From Nepenthes gracilis (taxonomy: Eukaryota > Streptophyta > Magnoliopsida > Caryophyllales > Nepenthaceae), in assembly GCA_033239525.1 (NCBI GenBank), contig BSYO01000009.1, positions 17,319,299-17,383,298 of the forward strand: 64,000 nt of DNA, given 5' to 3'. Every line of letters starts with the position of its first letter. The first letter of the stretch is position 1. Positions 38,801 through 49,755 of this stretch are shown piece after piece. Both the position numbers and the translations under genes were made by a program. The notes beneath the pieces were generated by a model, which ran no database searches, was not told the origin of the DNA, and was given only the letters and a program-made list of their open reading frames with translations.

Positions 38801-40170
38801 TTTGAGAATTGATTAGCATCGTGCATACTTACTTTTAATCTATTATATAATTAGAAGAGGTAGAGTCCTTATTTTATTCCTTATAACGGGCTTTAGAAGA
38901 CAATTAGATCTTAGGGGAACCATATAATTCCTTATTGTCTTCTTGTTCTTATTTAAAAAATATAAAGTCCCTATTCTATTCTTTATAGGAATAGGGGACT
39001 TTATTAAATAAGGACACTATACTCTAGTATTTGGTGATTTCTGTAATTATTTGATCGTTTTTATGTGTTTTTGTGGCTGTAAAAGTTTGGTGATGCTCTA
39101 TGTTATTGGAGGGTTTTTCCAAGTCATCTTCATTTTATTGTAAATAAATCAACTTGCTGTATAAAATTCGTGGGGTGTTGATGTGCCTATGGATTCATCC
39201 CTTTGTGCATGTAATTTTGAAATTTTGAGTGAGTGAACTAAGGGTATGTTTTGGTCTGATCTCTGATGCTGCAAACAGTAAGAGAAGGGCAGTGTTTCTT
39301 AGTTGATTTCTGCTGCTTGTTGACCTTTAATTAATTCTCCTTCGCAAGTGGTGAATAAAGAGAGAGTTTTTATGGTCCCGTCTCTCCTTAGGCTTTTTGT
39401 TAAAAAAACAAATGATGAAAAATATGTCGAATGATTTAAATAATAATTTAATTTCTACCATTTATTTTAAACTTTTTATCCTTGTCCTCGATTGAATATG
39501 AAAGCATAAGAAATAATGCTATAAAAGTACCGGAATAGAGAGTGGCCCTCTCTGCTTTGATTGTGTGCCAAGAAGTAAAGGACTTTCACCTTTCAGGTAG
39601 AATTTCTGCTTCTAGTGGACTTGTTCTTACCATGGTTTATCAGTTTATAGGAAGATGTAGTCCGAGGATTTCAGCAATACCCAAATGTTTCTATATTTTG
39701 TTTTTGGCTCTTCGTGTGAATGACAATTAAAGGTGTAATATAGTGATTGTGGATTTAATTTGTAAAAACGACTTCTCATGTATAGTGCAAGGTAAAACCT
39801 CAAACATTAGATCTTGAGTGATTTGACCTCTTTTTCTGACTCTTGTGTGGAAAAAATCTTAGACATCAGGCTGTCTTTTTGTGTGCACAAGAATTGTCAG
39901 TAATATTTTTATTTTTTGATTGCTTTATAGGATCTGTTGTATCCAATTGTCATTTTTCTTGCTTGTATTACCATTGATTATGAATCATTTGGTGGGACAT
40001 TATCTTTGGGGTCTTCATAAAATCAATCCGGTTATGTGGAAGTTTGCCGACTAGGATTTTTTGTGTGGACAGAGATCTGTTGAGGAAAATTTCACCAGCC
40101 CAGGTCAACGAATTCCCAGAAGATTGCAACTTTCAGAGGATCTTTAAATGAAATAATGGCAGAATCAGAA
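35824..40170. other. CTR1 3' end and intergenic region
   Basis: The first few hundred bases after the stop at 35823 should be CTR1 3' UTR; several AATAAA-like and AT-rich sites are present and I cannot choose a poly(A) site. From about 36350 to 37900 there is mixed sequence with short meaningless frames. From 37900 to 38660 it is very AT-rich. At 38965-39003 there is a small hairpin (AAAGTCCC...GGGGACTTT) with an imperfect direct repeat of its left arm near 38866. I recognise no gene. Confidence 0.4.
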
Positions 40171-40371
40171 TTAGAAACCGAACTCAAAGTTAGGGGAAGA
40201 GCTAGTTGATGCAAGAGGTGGTGGAGCTGCAGCACCAGCATTGTTGAGGAACTGAGCGTATGCAATTAGTGAAGCAGAGGATCCTTGCATCCGAGCATAA
40301 GTGAAAGTAAATGGGATCTGCCTTAGCAAAAGAGGCTTTCTCAGATCCTCATCGGAAAGAACAAATAGTAT
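40171..40371 (-). pseudogene. Coding-like 3' remnant, minus strand, family unknown
   Basis: The minus strand is open for 66 codons down to a TAA at 40171-40173. The translation is unusually protein-like: an EDLRKPLLLRQIPFTFTYAR stretch, then an Ala/Pro/Ser-rich run, ending PNFEFGF. Upstream on the same strand (40380-40560) similar-looking sequence continues but with frameshifts and a stop. I do not recognise the family. It looks like the last exon of a host gene or pseudogene, perhaps the same one interrupted by the Copia element at 40790-45513. Confidence 0.35.
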
Positions 40372-40789
40372 TCAGTTCTACAAGGATGACCAGAAAACTA
40401 GCAGGACTCATGCCATTCGCAGATTTTCCATTTGAAAGCAGACTCGAGAACTGGTGAATGTTCCAGGACAAGCAGGAGCCGGGGCATCATGCTATGGAGC
40501 TGGAGGGCCATTCTTCAATGGAGAAGATGATCTCATGGGCCTCCAAGCAGAATCTGATAACAAGTCGGCGGAGGATCTTTGAGGGTCTTTGTTTCAGCAA
40601 GTACGGCCTTTGAGGGTCTTTGTTTTGGGAGATGGGGTACTGATGCATGTACTTGCTTTGTAAGAACATTTGATGGGTTATGAACAATTGTTCAAAATTT
40701 ATAATGCTCTTGTTTCTGCCGTTAAGATTATATTTTCAACTTCAGTTATTCTCCCTTTCGTGGTTGTGTACCGTCTTTGATGAGAAGGC

Positions 40790-42356
40790 TGTAGGCACAA
40801 AAGTGGTCAGTCGGATAGAATAACACAAAGTCACACACAGTGAAGGGAAAAGGAAAAAAGAACACCATGACGTTTTACGTGGAAAATCCTTTATAAACCG
40901 AAAGGAAAAATCATAGGACATAAAGTCTACAACAAGTCCACTATGTGAAAACTAGTTGCAAAATCCCCCGAGATGGAGTATCGCCACACACTCGATAATA
41001 ACAAAGAAAAACTTCTCCAGAGTAAACAGGAAATACTCATTTGTTTTCACTCTCTGTTTTTCTTTCTTCTTTTTCACTGGTGGTGCACTCCTCTCCTTTC
41101 TTTTTCACCCTCCTGAATTTTACCACTGTGAGCTTTTCTATGAAGACTTGATCGCATCTTTAGACTTTTTCTCTCACAGTTTTTTGGTATCTTGTATATG
41201 TTTACTGCATGCTTAGCATGTATATTTATAAGGATATTGCCTGGAGAGTATCTACCAATAGGCAGGTTGCTTGTAGACAATCACCTGCCACAAGTTCTGC
41301 AACCTGCCACCAACTTTGCCCACTAACTCTGCAACTTACCACCGCACAGGCGGTGCACACTGCATTCTGCAACCTGCTCTGCAACTTGCTCTGCAAAGCC
41401 GATTGCTTGCTACGTCAGCTGCCACGAAGTCCTCGGACCACTGTCCCCTTTACCATCAAGAGTCCTCGACTGTCCAGCACTACGTGCGCCTTTAGCAACC
41501 TTGGCCGTTTTGGACAAACCGGCCATTTTGCCCATACCTGACAAAATGGCGCAACTAGCCATTTTGTCCCAAACCTGGCACTATAGCATGCCTGAATTCC
41601 ATACCGGCATTTCTTCACCAAACCTGGCAAGAGCATACCGGTATCTCCTCTCACAGAGGGCCGGTTTTTCATCTCGGGCAGAATGCCCAAACCAGACAAA
41701 CGCCCATCCCGCCATTTTGTCCATTCCGCCACTTGTGCTGCAAACCAGTCAAAATGCATTCTAAGTAAAATGATCCATATCGGTTATTTTGCCCATCCCG
41801 GTAAATTCAGTCATACCGATAAATCTGTGCCATACTGGTAATTCCGTGCATACCGGTTATTTTGCCTTCACGACTGGTCAACACCGTTGACCGACAATTT
41901 GCTCTCCGAAAAACTTGCACGCCTTAGCCGGCCGTGCACCTCCAGCATCTTGGCTGGTCAACACCGTTGACCGAAATCCACATCCGTCCTTCAACTGCTC
42001 AACCTTGCTCCAGTTTTCTCATTCCGGATTTTCCTCTCCGGCACTTTGCGTCTTGCCAACTTTGTTTCTTCAGCTGGCCATCAGCCGGTCAACACAGTTG
42101 ACCGGATTCTTCACCTTTGCTATTCCTCAGTCGGTCAACTCTCCGAACTTCTTCTCCGCCAAATACTCTGCTGTCCGCCGGTCAACTCCACATTTATCGG
42201 CTTCTTCACTTAGCCGTCCTACCTTCTTTGGTAGATGGTCTTTGGCAAATTCTACTCTGAAATTTGTTACTTCGACCATCACACAAAGCCTGTGTGATCC
42301 ACTAATTACAAAACTTGTTTATTGAGTTACTCACAAGGGAGTGACTAAACCCAATA
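40790..42356 (-). repeat. 3' LTR of element E
   Basis: On the + strand it begins TGTAGGCACAAAAGTGG and ends CCCAATA; the expected CA end has mutated to TA. On the minus strand a TATA-like CTTATAAATATAC lies near 41222-41235, about 1.1 kb into the LTR. The U3 part contains many TACCGGT and TTGACC words. Open frames on both strands at 41209-42325 are LTR sequence. Confidence 0.85.
41870..42190 (-). promoter_or_regulatory. W-box-like TTGACC cluster in U3 of E LTR
   Basis: I count eight TTGACC/GGTCAA hexamers here, several as close inverted pairs such as GGTCAACACCGTTGACC (twice) and GGTCAACACAGTTGACC. TTGAC(C/T) is the core bound by WRKY factors. The cluster is upstream of the putative TATA box in the element's own direction. 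The other LTR keeps at least seven at 45010-45360. Binding is inferred. Confidence 0.5.
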
Positions 42357-42368
42357 AACTTCCCCTCA
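42357..42368 (-). promoter_or_regulatory. Polypurine tract of element E
   Basis: On the minus strand TGAGGGGAAGTT directly precedes the 3' LTR, the position and composition expected of the plus-strand primer. Confidence 0.75.
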
Positions 42369-42651
42369 CGACCTTGTGGGGGAAACATTTGCCTTTTTTC
42401 TACAATCGTCATTTCCTGCATTTCAGCAGCTTTCCCTCAATTAGGACTCTGGCATTAGCCTCCGCAAGCCTAAATGACACCTTCCTTCACTTCTCTGAGT
42501 TTGGAGTAATTTTACTCCCCTTCAACTTATCCACCACGGTTGTATCATTCTCTCTTGCATTCCACATTGGCAACTTCCTCCTGCCAGCTTGACTAATGCC
42601 TCTTTTGGTCATTTTGGCACTTTCATTGGCAACGCAGGCTTTCATCAGGTA

Positions 42652-43600
42652 CTACCCTGATCTCTTGCTTTCCATTGCCATAACTGAGGCGCCTTTGGTG
42701 AGCTTCCATTGGCCATCACTAAACGTCGTCCTGAATCCTTCCTCATCAAGCTTCTCGGTTGAATACACATTCAACCTCAGATTTGGGGCATGCCATACGC
42801 CCTTTAGGACGAGCTTATTTCCATTGCTTGTCCTCAAGCAAACATCTCCTACGTCAACAACCCTCGATGAGCCACCATTACCCATCTTCAACATTCTATG
42901 GCCAACGGGAGTGTAACTCGTGAAATGAGATTTTCTCGGGTATTGTATGGTATGAGGTCCCACTGTCCATCACCTAACTCGTCTCCTGGCATGGCAGGCT
43001 CCATACTTTCCATGCGTGACAACCAGAAGGTCTCCACAGAAAGCCATAGTCTCCTAATTATTAGCATGATCGAGTTTCTCCACATGACTGCTTTTGCCTT
43101 CCTCTGCGCTTTCTTCTTGACGAGTCCCCTTTTATGTGGCCTTTCTTGCCACAGAAAAAACATTTCATCTCTTCAAGCTTGCTCCGGCTGCTGCTCATTT
43201 TCGTTTTACCACCTCCGCCTCGTTCCCTCGATTTTTCTTGTCCCCGACTTTTGGTCGCCACTAGTGGACTCGGCCGAGAGTTTGAGGCCTCACAGCTTTC
43301 CCTCTGCCTTAACTCGTTCATAAGTAGGGAAGCTATGATCTTGTCTAGTCTCAGCGTGTCCTTCCCGAACAGTAACATCGTGACACTATGATCGTACGAG
43401 ACCGGCAAGGTTGCCAGCAATACCAACGCTTTATCTTCCTCCTCAATCTTCTCATCAACGGCCGACATTTGCTTCATTAGTCGGTTGAATTCGTTCAAGT
43501 GCTTCTCAAAACTCTCACCTTCAGACAATCGCAGACCATAGAACTCCTTTTTCACATGCAACCTGATTATCAAAGACTTAGACTTATAATGACTTTTCAA
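42652..43600 (-). pseudogene. Copia gag and protease-side remnant of element E
   Basis: Minus-strand frame 43600-43061 gives a UBN2-type gag part (LRLSEGESFEKHLNEFNRLM, then VLLATLPVSYDH). A basic linker follows, and then a zinc knuckle CFFCGKKGHIKGDS whose last Cys is Ser. A frameshift near 43100 follows, and 42963-42652 resembles the protease-to-pre-integrase spacer (DVCLRTSNGNKLVLKGVWHAPNLRLN). No DSG/DTG protease motif survives intact, and the rest of pol is missing. Gag proteins of this kind form the virus-like particle that packages element RNA. The reading frame is broken, so a functional product is unlikely. Confidence 0.75.
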
Positions 43601-43892
43601 TTTTTCCCAGACCTCCGCCGGGTTTGACAGACTAAGGACCTATTAGAGTATGTTATCCGCTAAACACAACTTTATGGTGTAGTTGGCAAGATCCTTCTTG
43701 TCTTGCCACTCGTCCTTGGTCAGGTTCTCCGGCTTTTCCTTCCTTTTTCAAAGAGCTTTTACCGTTCCTTCCCAGGATAAAATATTTCTCACCCTTTCCT
43801 GCAAAAGGATAAAATTATTTTGCCTATTGAACTGCTCTACACTGAATGGCACATTCTTCACCGACGACGCCATCCAACCGACGGTTCATAAC

Positions 43893-43907
43893 CTCTCTTT
43901 GATACCA
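43893..43907 (-). promoter_or_regulatory. Primer-binding site of element E
   Basis: On the minus strand TGGTATCAAAGAGAG lies two bases inside the 5' LTR. It resembles the initiator-Met tRNA site TGGTATCAGAGC common in Copia elements. Confidence 0.75.
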
Positions 43908-43909
43908 CT

Positions 43910-45513
43910 TGTAGGCGGAGAAGTGGTCAGTCGGACAGAATAACACAAAGTCACACACGGTGAAGGGAAAAGGGAAGAAGAACACCAAGACGTTTTACGT
44001 AGAAAACTCTTCACAAACTGAAAGGAAAAATCACGGGATACAAAATTCATAATAAGTCCATTATGTGAAAATTGGTTATAAAATCCCTCGAGATGGAGTA
44101 TTCGTCACACACCCGAGAATAATAAAGAAAAATCTCTCCAGAGTAAATAAGAAACGCTCATTTGTTTTCACTCTCTGTTTTTTTCTCTTCTTCTTCACTG
44201 ATGGTGCACTCCTCTCCTTTCTTTTTCACCATCCTGAACTTCACCGCTGTAAGCTTTTCTATGGAGACTTGATCGCCTTTTTAGACTTTTTCTCTCACAG
44301 TTTTTTGGAGTTTTATATATGTTCACCGCATGCCCAGCATGTATGTTTATAAGGATCCTGCATGGAGAGCATCTACCAATAGGTAGGTTGCTTGTGGATA
44401 ATTGCCTGCCACCAACTCTACAACTTGCCATCAACTTTGTACACTAACTCTGTAACTTACCACTACACAGGTGGCGCGCACACTGTAATTCTGTAACCTG
44501 CTCTATAAAGCCTACAAAGTCAACTGCTTGCTACATTAGCTGCCATGCAGTCCTCGGACCACTGTCCCCTTTGTCATTAAGAGTCCTTGGTTTTCCAGCA
44601 CCACACGCGCCTTTAGCAACCTTGGCCATTTTGGACAAATCGGCCATTTTGCTCATACCTAGCAAAATGGCGTAACCAGGCAAAATGGCGCAACCAGCCA
44701 TTTTGCCCCAAACCTGGCATTGTAACATGTCGGAATTTCATACTGGCATTTTTTTACCAAACCTGGCAAGAGCATACCGGTATCTCCTCTCACAGGGAGC
44801 CAGTTTTTCATCCTGGGCAGAATGCCCAAACCAGCCAAACGGCCATCCCGTCATTTTGCCCATCCGCCACGTGCTGCAAACCTGTCAAAATGCATCTCAG
44901 GCAAAATGATCCATACCGGTCATTTTGCCCATCCCAGTAAATTCAATCATACCGGTAAATCTGTGCCATACCGGTAATTTCATGCATACCGGTCATTTTG
45001 CCTTCACGACTGGTCAACCAGTTGATTGGTAATTTGCTCTCCAGAAAACCTGCACGCCTTAGCCGGCCGTGCACCTCCAGCGTCTTGGATAGTCAACTCC
45101 TTTGATCAGAATCCACATCCGTCCTTCAACCGGTCAACCTTGCTCTAGTTTTCTCCTTCTGGATTTTCCTATCCGGCACTTTGCGTCTTGCCAGCTTTGT
45201 TTCTTCAGTTGGCTGTTAGCCGGTCAACACAATTGACTGGATTCTTCGCCTTCGCTATTCCTCAGTCGGTCAACTCTCTGTTGACCGGCCAGAGTTCTCC
45301 GGACTTTCTCTTCGCCAAATTCACTGTTGTCCGCCGGTCAACTTCATCGTTGACCGGCTTCTTCACTTAGCCGTCTTGCTTTCTCTGGCAGACGGTCTTC
45401 GACAAATTTTACTCAAGAATTTGTTACGCCAACCATCACACAAAGTCTGTATGATCTACATATGATAAAATTTATTTATTGAATTACCCACGAGGGAGTG
45501 ACCAGACTTAACA
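43910..45513 (-). repeat. 5' LTR of element E
   Basis: On the + strand it runs from TGTAGGCGGAGAAGTGG to CAGACTTAACA, with intact TG...CA ends and 1604 bp length. It shares the whole block order of the other LTR, including the TATA-like TTATAAACATAC (minus strand, near 44345) and the TTGACC cluster. Confidence 0.85.
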
Positions 45514-45518
45514 AAGGC

Positions 45519-47354
45519 CTGTCCTCTTCAACAAGGAAGTTGTTTGGTCGTGGTGGTGGCAGTGGCAGCTTTGGAGGTGCTAGAATGGATCAAATTTTTT
45601 CGGATTCTTGCCATGTGTTGTGTTGAGAATGCAATTCAAATATATTTCTAAAAGTGAAAAAAATTATAAAATGACTATTATATCACTATATTTTATGGAT
45701 TATAATGTTAGATACTTTAACATGTGTAAAAAATAAGCGTTACAAATACAAAATTATGAAGATAGATGATTGAAACAAAATCAAAAGCTTAGGTAAATAA
45801 TGATATTATTTGTATATGCTAAGCCGGTTCACTTATAAAAGATAAAATAAGAAAATGAGATTTAAAGTAGTTTTAACACATAAAACGTATGTCAAATAAA
45901 TTACCAGTAAAGAAACGTGTTATTTGTGATAGGAATAAAAAATAAAAAATAATGAGGCCTAGAAAAACTTGGACCAATGTGATAGAAACTCATTAAACAT
46001 TAAATCTACTCCATCAAAATGATGCACTAATCATGTTAAACGAAGAAAGCAAATTTATATAATAAGCCATACTAATAAAATTTATGAATTTATTGTTGAT
46101 GTTAATTGGCTCATTTGCCATACACCAATATAGAGAGCGTTGGCTTGGTGGGCATCTGCAATGAGCTTAGTTGCCAGGATTGAAGGGGTGATGAAAATAA
46201 TAGATGATTTTGAATTTTTTAATACAGCATGCATGTTAATATGGCTCAAAATAAAATCAATTTAGCTTAAATACTAACATATAGTAAAATTGATACGGAA
46301 ACAAACAATAGTAATAATTTTAGAAAAAAAAAAAAACAAAAACCAAAACTCAATTAGATAATCGTATACCTAATATCTTCTGTTGCAGGCTGCAGCCTCT
46401 TCAAGTTCCCATTAGCATCCATCTTCAACCCTTTCACTGCAGCCTTCCTCATCATGTCGAAATTAGAAGTTCCCATGAAGGCCCTGAATAGAACCAGTCA
46501 GATTCTACTTTCAGCTTATTTGATAGAAGCCCATTTTTCACCTTGGCCTCCCCTCGCTCCCTTTTTACTCCCTCTGATTTAGTGGGTAGTGCCTTGTCTC
46601 CAACCTCAATTCACCAATAATTTGACAAAAACTGTTAATAAATTTGTTCCAGGACTGTATATCGTGACAATGAGTGATTTGATTGCAAGGAAATGATGCC
46701 AAGAGCAGACTTTGCCATTAAAGAACAACATGGAGAGTGAGAGTTCCACGGTATTCTTATAAGAACAACATAGAAATTCACCCAGACCATATAGAAAATC
46801 ATGAGGAAAAATGTGTAATTCCCATGTATATCTATTATCATCTCTTGCTAGTTATGAGATATCATCTGTCATCATCTATTATACACTGTTTCCCTCAACA
46901 TTTGGTCAGGAATATAAATCTTCCCAATCTTGTCCAAGATGGCATCTCCTCTGACATTTTCCATCTGCACAATGAACGTAGCACTCAGAAAAGAGGCTAG
47001 GGTTTTTGGGTGTGGAATGAGAATATTTAATGGGTAATTATAAGGGATACCTTTGGGACGTTATATTCATTAATCCATACTAATAGGTCTGCCCAATAAT
47101 GGATGGATAGATTGATAGGATGGCATGTAATCTAAAGGTATCTTCAAAACATTTTTCCTAGTTAATAGCAAATGTCAAACCTTATTCTGGTTTGTTAGGG
47201 AGCTGTCCACACAAGTGGGCCCACATGATAATAAATTGATAGATAAAATACTACAACGCACAAGGATGTTCTAGCATAATAATAACACTAAAAACCTTCT
47301 TTTTGGTTTGTTCAGCAGCTGTCTTCATTGCCTTTTTTTTTAAGCATTCATTAG
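45519..47354. other. Intergenic region with exon-like minus-strand pieces
   Basis: Right after element E, minus-strand sequence at 45519-45592 stays open (a PPKLPLPPPRPNNF-like stretch), and by reading across the insertion it continues into 40700-40784. At 46140-46195 the minus strand reads SILATKLIADAHQANALYI. At about 46370-46483 it reads MGTSNFDMMRKAAVKGLKMD and on to a possible GT donor, with an AG acceptor on the other side. These look like exons of an unidentified, possibly dead, host gene. The rest is AT-rich with nothing recognised. Confidence 0.3.
46370..46483 (-). pseudogene. Exon-like segment, unknown host gene
   Basis: About 36 codons of protein-like minus-strand sequence (MGTSNFDMMRK, then GNLKRLQPAT) lie between a TTCTATTCAG acceptor-like and a GTATAC donor-like site. 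I do not recognise the family. It could be a surviving exon of a pseudogene or of a gene whose other exons I cannot see. Confidence 0.3.
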
Positions 47355-47922
47355 TGTTAGGCGTATTTTATATTGGCATATTCCATGACCATATCTGGTT
47401 ATTTGTTGGTGTCGTTTTTAATGTCCTAAAGATCTACATTTGATTCCTGCTTGATGTCTGTCGATGCGCAGCTCTCAATATCCATATTTACCTAGTTCAC
47501 AATCTTCGCTTGAGCGCCATTTCCTGAGAGGACGTGCTTGAGGTGCACCCAATCTTCGCCTAAGAGCCATTTCTCGAGAGACCGCACTCGAGGCCTCCCG
47601 ATCTTCGCTCGAGTGCCATTTCCCGAGAGCGAACGCTTGAGACATGCCCAAGCCACACTTGAGTGTTGGGGTGCGTACCCAGTGCAACTCTAATCGTGCC
47701 TGATGTGTGCCCGAGTCGTCTCCTAGTGCCGGGATGTGCATTTTCAAACAGTTATATTTTTTAATCTAGTTTTTGAGCCTCTTTATAAATAATCTATTTC
47801 TCCTCCTTATGCCTAACTTATGAAAGAACTCACTTTTGAGTTTATGATTTGTACCTATTGGAGAAAACTAACTTTTAATTCTTGAGCCTTAATTCTAGAG
47901 TTTTCTCTCTTAATCTATTTTA
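47355..47922 (+). repeat. Left part of a family-C LTR split by D1
   Basis: It begins TGTTAGGCGTATTTTATATTGGCATATTCCATGACCATAT, matching the minus-strand start of the LTR at 17936. It continues through CTCGAG/GCGCC-rich repeats near 47500-47720, similar in character to 8460-8580, to a CCTCTTTATAAATAATC promoter-like block at about 47778. It stops at TCTATTTTA where D1 begins, and resumes at 54588. Confidence 0.6.
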
Positions 47923-48360
47923 TGTTAGAAATATGTCCCACATGATGAGACATATGAATTATTGATTTATTGAATTAATTAAATAATCCTATTAGTTTAT
48001 ATATATTTAATTATTTAGAGAAATTTCCTAAAAGACATGCCTGTTCAAGACATATCCTTTGATGGAAAGGATAAGGGTATTTTGGTAATTTGGGAATGGT
48101 CCTCTCTCCCTCTATAAAAGGAAGTCCTTGACCATCATTTGGAGACATTCACATAACTTGTTTTCACAAGTTAAGAAAGGAGAAGAGAGAGAAATCATCT
48201 CCTAGTTCTTCGAGATAAGAACAATTACGGTATTGCAAAAGGATTATCGCTTATGGATTCAGGTATGTTTATTCACTCTTTATATATGATTGATTGTTGA
48301 AGAAATATGGTAATAAAGATCCTGTGAATCAAAGTATTATCTCACTAATGTTTTCTTAAA
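47923..48360 (+). repeat. 5' LTR of D1
   Basis: It begins TGTTAGAAATATGTCCCACATG and ends TTTTCTTAAA; the 3' LTR has the expected CA at this end. A TATAAAAG box lies at 48113-48120, about 190 bp into the LTR. Confidence 0.93.
48113..48120 (+). promoter_or_regulatory. TATA box in D1 5' LTR
   Basis: TATAAAAG follows CTCTCTCCCTC and is kept in the 3' LTR and recognisable in D2. It is the probable element promoter. Confidence 0.7.
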
Positions 48361-48362
48361 TG

Positions 48363-48373
48363 TGGTATCAGAG
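48363..48373 (+). promoter_or_regulatory. Primer-binding site of D1
   Basis: TGGTATCAGAG lies two bases after the 5' LTR and matches the initiator-Met tRNA 3' end used by most plant Copia elements. Confidence 0.88.
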
Positions 48374-49755
48374 AGATTGGTTCTAGTTATTGTATTTCTT
48401 CAATATAAGTGATTTTTGTTGAATTTCTTATGGATCCAGAATTTTCTCGGCCAAATATGGGCTTTTACCAAATACTGCCGCTGTTCTTCCAATTTACTTC
48501 TTCCAATTATGTTTACTGTTTTTCAATTAAAAAAAAAAAATTGAAAAATTGAAATGAAGAACAGTCGCAGCAAACACGGTTTATGCCCTGTTCATCTTCT
48601 TCGATTCGGTGTCTCAAGTGGGATCCAAATGGGTCGTCGCCGGTTGTAATCGGTCGAATGGTGCCGGTTAAAGCCGGCCAAAAGTGATGTTTAACGGCGG
48701 TTGTCGATCGACACTGTTGCAAGGGTTCTTCGGCCCTGTTGGTTGTATATCGAATCGAAACTACGAGAATGCTTTTCTTTGTAGAAAGATTTCTTGGAAT
48801 TTTCAACGAATCCATTTTCGTCGAACCCACCGTTGTTTTGTTATTCGGCCGACATGAACATTACTAAATTTTGCACAATAATTTTACCAAAATATATTAT
48901 GCATTCCGAAATTTTGAAACCGTCGCCCGTTGGATTAAATCGATCCATTATCCGTTGAATGGGCGTCGAATGAACCGTTTAATGGCGATGGTTGGCAACG
49001 GCAAAAGGAAACAGCGTTGTTTGCCTTTGGCGGCGACGGTTGTTCGGCGTTCGCCGTTATGTCAGCGCCCGGTTCAAGTAATCGAAGAAGAAGATGAACA
49101 GTAACCGAAGAAGAAAATTATTAGATGTTTTGTTTAATATATATAAAAGTAATTATTTATTTATTTTGTTTAATATATATTTGTTTAGTATATATTTGTA
49201 ATTTATTTGTGCATATGATTTATTTATGTCATTTTATCATGAATGTATGCTATGTGTTTAAATTTATGCAGATATTATTTATAATATTGTACAAAGTAAT
49301 TGTGATTGAATATCTATGTAATGATGTAGTCTGGTAGCCGCCAAAGTGGCCCGACTAAATAGCTTTATAGATATTAAATCATAGAATAGAAAATTAATAT
49401 TACTGTCTCGCATATTAATTTAATTACTTTGTAAATTTAAAATGTTACAATTTCTCAATTAGTAGATATTATGGTAGGCCCAAGGGTGCACCAACATCTA
49501 CGTGATTGATTAATTGAATAGGATGATTAATAAGTATTCATTATTTTAAATAGGATCCTGGATACCCAAAGGTAACAGACTTATTTGAATTTTGAAACAT
49601 TATTAATTATTTCTGTAAGTGACTGGGAATCACTATAATAGTTAATTAGTGTGTTATAATTACACCCAAAGGTGGATTATAATGACATTGTTTATGTTTT
49701 ATGTTCCTCCTATTTTAATTCAAAGTATTAATATTGAGCATGTTAATTTATTGCA
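48374..49755 (+). other. Long untranslated leader of D1
   Basis: About 1.4 kb separate the primer-binding site from gag. The middle (48540-49105) is much richer in G and C than the rest of the element, with many CGGTT/GCCGG words, and is bounded by CTGTTCATCTTCTTCGATT (48588) and its near reverse complement AATCGAAGAAGAAGATGAACAG (about 49080-49101). From 49110 to 49700 it is AT-rich. I see no gene. The open frame at 48871-49104 is not recognisable. Confidence 0.5.

Larger units (their letters stand above)
40790..45513 (-). mobile_element. Copia element E, gag-only, minus strand
   Basis: Two direct repeats (40790-42356 and 43910-45513) flank 1553 bp of internal sequence. The insertion is bordered by AAGGC on both sides (40785-40789 and 45514-45518), an exact target-site duplication. 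On the minus strand the order is 5' LTR, primer-binding site, gag, a protease-like part, then the polypurine tract and 3' LTR. Integrase, RT and RNase H are absent, so the element depends on other copies to move. The LTRs differ at more than a tenth of sites in the left 190 bp, so the insertion is older than D1. Confidence 0.9.

Noticed and set aside
42341..43391. Several + strand frames of 83-141 codons inside element E
   Set aside because: They are antisense to the minus-strand gag and protease region, which has recognisable motifs.
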